Source of the DNA: an uncultured Clostridia bacterium
GTDB taxonomy: Bacteria > Bacillota > Clostridia > Oscillospirales > JAAYOS01
DNA: 5,084 bases
Assembly (NCBI GenBank): GCA_944386395.1
Contig: CALXAZ010000027.1
Location: 1-5,084, forward strand
Direction: 5' to 3'
Below are positions 1-4,778 of the stretch, one piece after another. How positions within the stretch are numbered: position 1 is the stretch's first letter; each line of letters starts with the position of its first letter. Under the pieces are notes generated by a model. The model saw only the letters and a list, made by a program, of their open reading frames with translations, made no database searches and was not told the DNA's origin. The translations under genes were made by a program, and so were the position numbers.

Positions 1-117
1 AAAAAGCCTTTTGACACAATAACCAAAACAAAAAGAAAAAACAGAATATTTATTGATAAAAATTAAGAATACAAAAAAATTGGAAGGCAGGTTTTTGTGA
101 AAATTCATTAAAAGGTA

Positions 118-146
118 TTGCATTATGTACAAAGTTATAGTATATT
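118..146 (+). promoter_or_regulatory. Putative sigma-A promoter of the permease operon
   Basis: A -35-like TTGCAT (118-123) is followed after exactly 17 bp by TATATT (141-146), one mismatch from the TATAAT consensus, in an AT-rich stretch. Transcription would start near 153 and give a leader of roughly 100 nt before the ATG at 256. The region also reads as an open frame continuous with the permease (TTG at 118), but the promoter-like sequence, the lack of a ribosome binding site there and the unusual N-terminal residues argue that it is not coding. The -35 box is weak, so this is a reasoned prediction. Confidence 0.45.
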
Positions 147-220
147 ATTTATGGAACTTAACCATGGGGCTCATTCAGGTGTTCTTAAAGTATGGTTCCT
201 CTATTTTAAGGAAAGCTGTA

Positions 221-249
221 TCTCCGTGGTTAAAAAATTAACAAGGAGG
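221..249 (+). promoter_or_regulatory. Shine-Dalgarno and possible SD-covering hairpin before the first permease
   Basis: AAGGAGG (243-249) lies 6 nt before the ATG at 256 and fixes that start. The same stretch can fold: CTCC (222-225) pairs with GGAG (245-248), and above a small internal loop GTTAA (229-233) pairs with TTAAC (238-242) around an AAAA loop. If formed in the mRNA, this would hide the ribosome binding site. The pairing is visible in the sequence; a regulatory role is inference. Confidence 0.4.
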
Positions 250-255
250 CAGGTT

Positions 256-1164
256 ATGACCTGGAAAGAAATCAAGCGGGATTTTCAGATGAACTGGCAG
301 ATATATCTGTTGGCTATTCCGATTCTCGTGTACTTCATCATTTTTAACTACTTGCCGATGGGCGGTATTATCATGGCGTTTGAAAGCTTCCAGCCTAAGC
401 TTGGCTATTTTAATAGCCCGTGGGTTGGTCTTGATAACTTCAAAGACTTCTTTGGAAGCTACTACTTTACACGTCTTTTGAAGAATACCTTCCTCATCAG
501 CTCGCTCTCCCTCGTTTTCTCATTCCCGATGCCTATCATCTTTGCGCTCCTTCTCAACGAAGTAAAGAACCGTTACTTCAAGAAGGTAATACAGACAATC
601 AGCTATCTCCCGCACTTTATCTCCATGGTTGTTATCTGCGGTCTCATAGTTGACTTCTGTGACTCTGATGGTATAATCACAAGCATCGTTGTTGCTCTTG
701 GCGGTGAGCAAAGGAACCTTCTCGGTGACCCGTCTCTGTTCAGAACTATTTACATAGCTTCAGGTGTTTGGCAGGGCGTAGGTTACGGTTCGATCATTTA
801 TCTGGCAGCTCTTTCCAGTGTTGATCAGGAGCTTTACGAAGCGGCTGTTATCGATGGTGCTGGTCGCTGGAAGCAGACATGGCATATTACGCTGCCCGGT
901 ATCGCTCCGACTATTATCATCATGCTGATAATGAATATGGGACGTATATTCAGCGTTGGTTTTGAAAAGATCATCCTTCTGTATAGCCCGATGACATATG
1001 AAACAGCAGACGTTATTTCGAGTTTTACATACAGAAAAGGTCTTTTGGAAGCTAACTACGGATATTCAACGGCAGTTGGTCTGTTTAACTCGGTAATCAA
1101 CTTTACGATGCTTATGATCGCTAACGCGATTAGCCGTAAGTTCTCCGAGACAAGCTTGTTCTAA
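256..1164 (+). CDS. Sugar ABC transporter permease, LplB/UgpA-like subunit
   Basis: Inner (cytoplasmic) membrane subunit of a carbohydrate ABC importer, 302 residues, the usual length for this family (binding-protein-dependent transport permeases of the MalF/UgpA branch, closest in flavour to LplB and YteP). About six hydrophobic segments are visible, near residues 17-40, 75-101, 112-134, 165-186, 217-240 and 272-292. The EAA loop that docks the ATPase is at about 195-221 (YEAAVIDGAG, then ITLPGIAPT). The start at 256 was chosen because AAGGAGG sits 6 nt upstream and translation then begins with the charged amphipathic N-terminus typical of the family. A longer frame opening at TTG 118 would add 46 atypical residues without a ribosome binding site. 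It is followed after 15 bp by the second permease, so the two are one transcription unit and should form a heterodimer. No solute-binding protein or ATPase gene is in the window; many LplB/LplC-type systems share a multi-task MsmX-like ATPase encoded elsewhere. The exact sugar cannot be told from the sequence. Confidence 0.93.
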   Translation: MTWKEIKRDFQMNWQIYLLAIPILVYFIIFNYLPMGGIIMAFESFQPKLGYFNSPWVGLDNFKDFFGSYYFTRLLKNTFLISSLSLVFSFPMPIIFALLLNEVKNRYFKKVIQTISYLPHFISMVVICGLIVDFCDSDGIITSIVVALGGEQRNLLGDPSLFRTIYIASGVWQGVGYGSIIYLAALSSVDQELYEAAVIDGAGRWKQTWHITLPGIAPTIIIMLIMNMGRIFSVGFEKIILLYSPMTYETADVISSFTYRKGLLEANYGYSTAVGLFNSVINFTMLMIANAISRKFSETSLF

Positions 1165-1179
1165 GGGGGGTGTCAGGAA

Positions 1180-2067
1180 ATGGTACAAAGAAGAACTGTT
1201 GGTAAGACCGTATTCGATATTATTAACTTTATCGTCCTTGTTGGCATAGCATTTGCATGTATAATGCCTCTCTGGCACGTCTTGATGGCTTCGTTCTCTG
1301 ATCCCACAATGCTTGCACGTAATGAAGGTGTTATATGGTGGCCGGGTCAGCCTGCTACATTGAAGGGCTATGAGCTTGTTTTCCAGAACAAGAACATTAC
1401 ATCTGGTTATGCAAATACAATCCTTTATGTTACTACTTCTACTGTTCTCGGCGTTCTGCTCACAGCTATTGCCGGTTACGTTCTTTCGAGAAAAGGCGTA
1501 AAGTGGAAGAACATTATAATGTTCCTCATTACATTTACGATGATGTTCAATGGTGGTCTTGTTCCTACATACATGGTTATTCGTGACCTTGGTTGGATCA
1601 ACTCCCGTCTTGCGGTTATTGTTCCAACTTGTATGAGCGTTTTTAACATTGTTATTATGCGTACATCTATTCAGGCGATCCCTGATAGCCTTGAGGAATC
1701 GGCGAAGCTTGACGGCGCTGGTCATATGACCATCCTCTTCAAGATCATTCTGCCACTGGTAAAGGCAACAACAGCTGTTCTGGTTCTTTTCTATGCTGTT
1801 CAGCATTGGAACTCCTGGTTCAACGCGATGATCTATCTGCAGAAGCGCGATCTCTATCCGCTGCAGCTGATACTCCGCGAGATCCTGGTTGAGAATGATA
1901 TTTCGCAGATAACTTCTTCTGCTGAAGCTACTGATACCTTGAACCTTTATAAACCACTGGTTCAGTATTGTACGGTTATAGTTGCGACAGCTCCTATCCT
2001 TGTTATTTATCCGTTTGTTCAGAAATATTTTGTTACCGGCGTTATGATTGGTTCGCTGAAGGGCTAA
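1180..2067 (+). CDS. Carbohydrate ABC transporter permease, LplC/YtcP-like subunit
   Basis: Second membrane subunit of the same oligosaccharide importer, 295 residues, MalG/UgpE branch. Hydrophobic segments lie near residues 12-36, 78-104, 110-132, 143-161, 191-216 and 262-283. The EAA loop is at about 171-197 (LEESAKLDGAG, then IILPLVKAT). The C-terminus (YPFVQKYFVTGVMIGSLKG, residues 277-295) is the very conserved ending of LplC/YtcP proteins, which handle oligosaccharides and plant-polysaccharide fragments in Bacillus and relatives. The ATG at 1180 is preceded by the purine run AGGGGGG (1164-1170), which overlaps the stop of the upstream gene, and by AGGA closer in. The 15-bp gap to the first permease indicates co-translation. 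The gene is followed after 15 bp by a strong terminator, so the operon ends here and a solute-binding protein would have to lie upstream of the window or at another locus. Family assignment is secure; substrate is unknown. Confidence 0.94.
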   Translation: MVQRRTVGKTVFDIINFIVLVGIAFACIMPLWHVLMASFSDPTMLARNEGVIWWPGQPATLKGYELVFQNKNITSGYANTILYVTTSTVLGVLLTAIAGYVLSRKGVKWKNIIMFLITFTMMFNGGLVPTYMVIRDLGWINSRLAVIVPTCMSVFNIVIMRTSIQAIPDSLEESAKLDGAGHMTILFKIILPLVKATTAVLVLFYAVQHWNSWFNAMIYLQKRDLYPLQLILREILVENDISQITSSAEATDTLNLYKPLVQYCTVIVATAPILVIYPFVQKYFVTGVMIGSLKG

Positions 2068-2082
2068 TCAAAAACATGATTT

Positions 2083-2114
2083 AAAAGCAGCACCAAGATC
2101 GGTGCTGCTTTTTT
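2083..2114 (+). terminator. Rho-independent terminator of the permease operon
   Basis: A 12-bp perfect stem (2083-2094 with 2101-2112: AAAAGCAGCACC / GGTGCTGCTTTT) with a 6-nt loop (AAGATC) ends in six T (2109-2114), 15 bp after the second permease stop. The complementary strand also ends its stem in TTTT, so it may stop transcription from the convergent operon as well. Confidence 0.93.
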
Positions 2115-2152
2115 ATGCATAAAAAGGAAAAAATTTAGAGCAAATGGATAAT

Positions 2153-2185
2153 AATGGGTATGTCGATTTTTTCGGCATACCCATT
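2153..2185 (-). terminator. Hairpin behind the acyl-CoA synthetase, probable terminator
   Basis: A 14-bp stem (2153-2166 with 2172-2185) surrounds a TTTTT loop, 21 bp beyond the stop of the minus-strand gene. Read as minus-strand RNA it has one C-A mismatch and is followed only by the mixed tail TTATTATCC. Read as plus-strand RNA the same position is a G-U wobble and the stem is followed by a short T run (2184-2187). Position favours a role in ending the minus operon; the tail is weak, so it may act in both directions or mainly protect the 3' end. Confidence 0.65.
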
Positions 2186-2206
2186 TTATAGCAAATATTT
2201 TAGTTA

Positions 2207-3862
2207 TTAATTATTATCATTTTTTCTAAGCTGAGCTCGTTTAATTTTACCACTTATCGTCTTAGGAAGTTCATCTACATATTCAATTATACGTGGGTAT
2301 TTATAAGGAGCGGTAGTATGTTTGACATAATTTTGTAGCTCTTTGGTGAGTTCCGGTGAAGGAGAATATCCCGCTGCAAGGACTACTGTAGCCTTGACAA
2401 CCTGACCTCGTATCGGATCAGGAGCGGCGGTTATCGCACACTCAATAACTGCCGGATGTTCAACAAGCGCACTTTCCACTTCAAATGGACCTATACGATA
2501 TCCAGAACATTTGATAACGTCGTCATTTCTACCGACAAACCACATGTATCCGTCAGAATCCCTCCACGCAACATCACCGGTATTGTACCAACCGCCATTG
2601 AAAGCAACTGAATTTGCCTGTGGATTGTCACAATATTCAAGGAAAAGCCCAACGGGTTTGTTTGTTTTTGCATTTCGTACAACTATTTCGCCCTCATCTC
2701 CGTCTGCGCAGATGTTACCGTTAGCGTCTATCAGTACTATGTCGTATAGAGGTGAAGGCTTGCCCATAGAACCAGGCTTGGGTTCGAACCACTCAAAATT
2801 TGCAATCATGACCGATGTTTCCGACTGCCCAAATCCCTCTGTGAGACTCAGACCGGTGAGCTGCTTAAATTTGTTGTAGACATCAGCGTTGAGCGGTTCA
2901 CCAGCATTACATGCATGTTTAATAGAACTGAGATCATATTTTGTCAGATCCTCTTGCAGCATAAAGCGATACATTGTCGGAGGGGCGCAGAATGTCGTGA
3001 CTTTATATTTTTCGAGTATCTCAAGAAGCTTTGCCGGAATAAACTTGTCCATATCATATGCAAAAATGACAGCTCCACATATCCATTGACCATAAATTTT
3101 GCCCCAGCCAAATTTCGCCCATCCGGAATCGGAGACTGACATATGAAGTTTACCTTCCTGCACCTTTTGCCAGTATTTAGCTGTTACAATGTGTCCAAGG
3201 GGGTATGTGTAATCGTGCATTGCCATTTTAGGCATACCGGTAGTGCCAGAAGTAAAGTATATTAGGAACGGGTCGCTGTTTTTAGTAGCGGCATCACCTG
3301 TTGGACGTTTAAGTTTGTCAGAAAATTCATAACAGTTTTCAAATGGTATCCATCCTTCACGTTCGCCTGCAACAATCACCTTCTGGATAATTGAAGGGCA
3401 GGAGGGAAGTGCTTCCTCTATCTGTTCAATGACAAATGGGTCGTTTACAGCGACGATCATGCGCACCTCGGCTGCCGAGGCGCGGTATTTGATGTCTTTG
3501 GTTGTAAGCTGGAGGGAACCTGGGATAAGCACAGCTCCGAGCTTGTGCAGAGCTGTGGCGCATATCCAGTATTCCCATCTGCGGCGTAGGATCATCATAA
3601 CTCTGTCGCCCTTTTTTATGCCAAAGGAGGAGAACATGTTGGCTACTCTGTTTGATATGCGGCTTATCTCGCCAAAAGATAACTGCTTTTCGTTTCCGTG
3701 GTCATCGCACCACACAAGTGCAGGCTTATCATCTTGTATTTCAGCCCATCCATCAACAATATCAAATCCAAAGTTAAAATTGTCCGGGACATTTACCCGG
3801 TAATTTTGCTTAAAATCCTCATAAGAGGAAAATTCTGCTCTGGGAAGATATTTGCTAAGCAT
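2207..3862 (-). CDS. AMP-forming acyl-CoA synthetase, medium-chain (MACS) type
   Basis: Cytoplasmic adenylate-forming ligase of 551 residues, full length for the family. It activates a carboxylic acid with ATP to an acyl-AMP and then transfers the acyl group to CoA, releasing AMP and pyrophosphate. Visible motifs in order: the phosphate-binding loop YFTSGTTGMPK (202-212); SDSGWAKFGWGKIYGQW (244-260), typical of medium-chain/MACS enzymes; NAGEPL (319-324); GFGQSET (343-349), with Phe where Tyr is more common; WYNTGD (425-430) with the ribose-binding Asp430; GRNDDVIKCSGYRIGPFEVE (444-463), the hinge and start of the mobile C-terminal domain; and LPKTISGKIKR (532-542), with Lys539 as the expected adenylation lysine. 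All catalytic positions are present. GGAGG lies 6 nt before the ATG, inside the end of the upstream regulator gene, and the two genes overlap by 8 bp (ATGCTTAG), which suggests translational coupling. The acid (medium-chain, branched or aromatic) cannot be decided by reading; acetyl-CoA synthetases are longer and are unlikely. Confidence 0.95.
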   Translation of the reverse strand: MLSKYLPRAEFSSYEDFKQNYRVNVPDNFNFGFDIVDGWAEIQDDKPALVWCDDHGNEKQLSFGEISRISNRVANMFSSFGIKKGDRVMMILRRRWEYWICATALHKLGAVLIPGSLQLTTKDIKYRASAAEVRMIVAVNDPFVIEQIEEALPSCPSIIQKVIVAGEREGWIPFENCYEFSDKLKRPTGDAATKNSDPFLIYFTSGTTGMPKMAMHDYTYPLGHIVTAKYWQKVQEGKLHMSVSDSGWAKFGWGKIYGQWICGAVIFAYDMDKFIPAKLLEILEKYKVTTFCAPPTMYRFMLQEDLTKYDLSSIKHACNAGEPLNADVYNKFKQLTGLSLTEGFGQSETSVMIANFEWFEPKPGSMGKPSPLYDIVLIDANGNICADGDEGEIVVRNAKTNKPVGLFLEYCDNPQANSVAFNGGWYNTGDVAWRDSDGYMWFVGRNDDVIKCSGYRIGPFEVESALVEHPAVIECAITAAPDPIRGQVVKATVVLAAGYSPSPELTKELQNYVKHTTAPYKYPRIIEYVDELPKTISGKIKRAQLRKNDNN

Positions 3863-4439
3863 TTTGTACCTCCGGGTGAGAGCTGGATTTTTCGGTGATC
3901 ACCGTTAAAAATGTTGCAGTAGAATCGTTTGCAGCCATTTGTCCGTGGGGATGTGTGGGGTCAAAATAGGCACAATCCCCTTTGTTGAGGAGGAGCTTTT
4001 TTTCATCAATAAGCAGGTAAATACTGCCATCTAGAACATAATTAAACTCCTGTCCTTTATGTGTAACAAGCGCAGGCTCGTGTTCCTGAGGTTCAAGGAT
4101 TACGAGCATAGGCTCCATGACCTTGTCAGGAAAGCGGTGGGCAAGGCTCTCCATATGATACTGGGCATATCTGTCTACGCGGATACCCTGACCATCGGGA
4201 ACGACACAAAAAGTAGTAAGACGGGGAGTGGTTCCTGTGAGTATCTCGGACAAATTAACGCGGTACTTGTTTGCTAGATGATAGAGAACGCTTATTGGGA
4301 TATCAGATCCGTCCTCTTCGTATTTTAGATAAGTATCTGTGCTGATTTTCAGCTCAGATGCAATCTCATCTGCTGAAAAGCCATATACATCTCTTAGCTC
4401 GCGAATGCGGGCAGCTATCAGCTTTATATCTTCACCCAT
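3855..4439 (-). CDS. XRE-family helix-turn-helix regulator with C-terminal cupin sensor domain
   Basis: Predicted cytoplasmic DNA-binding regulator, 194 residues, the usual size for HTH-cupin proteins. Residues about 6-66 form an XRE/Cro-type helix-turn-helix: IAARIRELRDVYGFSADEIA, then LKISTDTYLKYE with the recognition helix, then SVLYHLANKYRVNLSEIL. A middle segment (about 71-115) leads to a cupin-2 barrel at about 112-182. Cupin motif 1 is HKGQEFNYVLDG (127-138) and keeps one His and the Glu but not the second His of classical metal cupins. Motif 2 is GDCAYFDPTHPHG (154-166), with two His. Metal binding is therefore uncertain; related proteins bind small organic ligands. The ATG at 4439 has GGAGG 8 nt upstream. 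It is the first gene of a two-gene operon with the acyl-CoA synthetase, so it probably controls that operon, perhaps in response to the acid or its CoA ester (inference). A palindrome at its promoter is a candidate autoregulatory site. Confidence 0.92.
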   Translation of the reverse strand: MGEDIKLIAARIRELRDVYGFSADEIASELKISTDTYLKYEEDGSDIPISVLYHLANKYRVNLSEILTGTTPRLTTFCVVPDGQGIRVDRYAQYHMESLAHRFPDKVMEPMLVILEPQEHEPALVTHKGQEFNYVLDGSIYLLIDEKKLLLNKGDCAYFDPTHPHGQMAANDSTATFLTVITEKSSSHPEVQNA

Positions 4440-4462
4440 AAGAGAAACCTCCAGATTTATTC

Positions 4463-4476
4463 AAAGTTATAACTTT
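4463..4476. promoter_or_regulatory. 14-bp palindrome at the regulator promoter, candidate operator
   Basis: AAAGTTATAACTTT is a perfect palindrome lying where transcription of the regulator/acyl-CoA synthetase operon should begin, just downstream of its -10 box. A third copy of the half-site AAAGTTA occurs at 4516-4522, upstream of the -35 box. This arrangement fits a homodimeric XRE repressor binding its own promoter, but AT-rich palindromes can arise by chance and the assignment is inference. Confidence 0.4.
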
Positions 4477-4481
4477 TTAAC

Positions 4482-4510
4482 ATGATAACAAATATCAGAA
4501 AGAGTGTAAA
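4482..4510 (-). promoter_or_regulatory. Sigma-A promoter of the regulator/acyl-CoA synthetase operon
   Basis: On the minus strand the -35 box is TTTACA (4510-4505), the spacer is 17 bp, and the -10 box is TATCAT (4487-4482), preceded by TGT as an extended -10. Each hexamer differs from consensus at one position. Transcription should start near 4475, leaving a 5' leader of about 35 nt with the GGAGG site at 4452-4448. Confidence 0.75.
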
Positions 4511-4555
4511 GTGAAAAAGTTAACAAAATTGCTTATTGTTCTTACTATTTCACTT
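4509..4555. repeat. 8-bp inverted repeat in the divergent intergenic region
   Basis: AAGTGAAA (4509-4516) and TTTCACTT (4548-4555) are exact reverse complements 31 bp apart, between the two divergent promoters. The first copy overlaps the minus-strand -35 box. A direct repeat CTTACTA also occurs at 4541-4547 and 4553-4559. These could be paired regulator sites, but no known motif is recognised and the region is AT-rich. Confidence 0.3.
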
Positions 4556-4562
4556 ACTACTA

Positions 4563-4591
4563 TTGCAAGTTGGAAATCGATGTGATATACT
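4563..4591 (+). promoter_or_regulatory. Sigma-A promoter of the SAM riboswitch-ahcY transcript
   Basis: TTGCAA (4563-4568), a 17-bp spacer and TATACT (4586-4591) with an extended TGA immediately before it make a convincing vegetative promoter. Transcription would start near 4598, about 10 nt before the first paired base of the riboswitch, which is the usual arrangement for S-box leaders. Confidence 0.75.
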
Positions 4592-4600
4592 CATATCACA
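4581..4600. promoter_or_regulatory. 20-bp palindrome over the -10 box, candidate repressor operator
   Basis: TGTGATAT (4581-4588) and ATATCACA (4593-4600) are perfect 8-bp inverted arms around ACTC. The element covers the -10 box and the likely start site of the ahcY transcript, so a bound dimeric protein would block RNA polymerase. The outer TGTGA/TCACA arms recall Crp/Fnr-type sites, but the 10-bp spacing is wrong for Crp. If transcription began upstream it could instead be an RNA hairpin. The binding protein is unknown. Confidence 0.45.
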
Positions 4601-4607
4601 ATTAAAA

Positions 4608-4710
4608 ATTCCGTATCAAGAGTGAGCGAGAGAGTCAGCTCGATGACCTCACACCAACCTGTCCGGATGGGTTCCGGGAAGAAGGTGGTAAGGCTGACAT
4701 CGATAGGGAT
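4608..4710 (+). promoter_or_regulatory. SAM riboswitch, S-box clan, SAM-I/IV-variant-like (no P4)
   Basis: Aptamer of the S-box clan, recognised from the AUCAAGAG start and folded by hand. P1 pairs 4608-4612 and 4614-4617 with 4702-4710, with G4613 bulged. P2a is GTGAG/CTCAC (4622-4626 with 4648-4652). A kink-turn follows, with the CGA/GAC internal loop (4627-4629, 4645-4647) and bulge GAT (4642-4644). P2b is GAG/CTC (4630-4632, 4639-4641). Its loop GTCAG (4634-4638) pairs with CTGAC (4694-4698) as the clan's pseudoknot. P3 has ACC/GGT (4653-4655, 4687-4689) and the AACC...GGTG core, capped by TCCGG/CCGGG. Aligned with the well-studied SAM-I aptamer, the adenine-binding A and U (A4656, T4686), the neighbouring C-G pair (C4655, G4687) and the K-turn are retained, while stems differ by compensated changes. 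No P4 stem lies between the pseudoknot and P1, as in SAM-IV and the SAM-I/IV variant. It sits before ahcY and feeds a terminator, so SAM should switch the gene off. Ligand identity is inferred from this core. Confidence 0.9.
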
Positions 4711-4723
4711 GCCGTTTTAAATT

Positions 4724-4748
4724 AAAGGCTCCTTCAGGGTCTTTTTTT
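4724..4748 (+). terminator. Riboswitch expression-platform terminator
   Basis: AAAGGCTC (4724-4731) pairs with GGGTCTTT (4737-4744), 8 bp including two G-U pairs, around a CTTCA loop, and seven T follow (4742-4748). The 5' arm can instead pair with the 3' strand of riboswitch P1 (4727-4734 with 4705-4713, 8 bp with T4710 bulged). An aptamer holding P1 therefore frees the terminator, while the ligand-free RNA forms the antiterminator. It lies 31 bp before the ahcY start. Confidence 0.85.
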
Positions 4749-4778
4749 ATTGCTGTTTTGGGAAAGGGAGGATATAAA

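Noticed and set aside
11..39. Promoter using the perfect TTGACA at 11-16
   Set aside because: At 16-18 bp spacing there is no acceptable -10 hexamer (the region is A-rich with G), so the pair at 118-146 is preferred.
118..255. N-terminal extension of the first permease from TTG 118
   Set aside because: It has no ribosome binding site, contains the likely promoter, and adds 46 residues unlike the family; AAGGAGG at 243-249 supports the ATG at 256.
1066..1806. 246-codon open frame on the minus strand opposite the permeases
   Set aside because: It is antisense to two well-supported permease genes, spans their junction, is rich in Asn, Cys, His and Arg without domain character, and has no matching ribosome binding site.
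2511..3898. Several plus-strand open frames of 66-124 codons opposite the acyl-CoA synthetase
   Set aside because: They are shadows of a gene whose motifs are all intact on the minus strand; composition is unnatural and no start signals are seen.
4059..4277. 72-codon plus-strand open frame inside the regulator gene
   Set aside because: It is antisense to the HTH-cupin gene and shows no recognisable features.
4581..4600. Crp binding site
   Set aside because: The arms TGTGA and TCACA are present but separated by 10 bp rather than 6, and the element sits on the -10 box.
4608..4710. SAH riboswitch as the identity of the ahcY leader
   Set aside because: Gene context would fit, but the AUCAAGAG start, kink-turn, AACC...GGTG core and P2-loop pseudoknot are S-box-clan features, and the SAH-riboswitch consensus is not seen.
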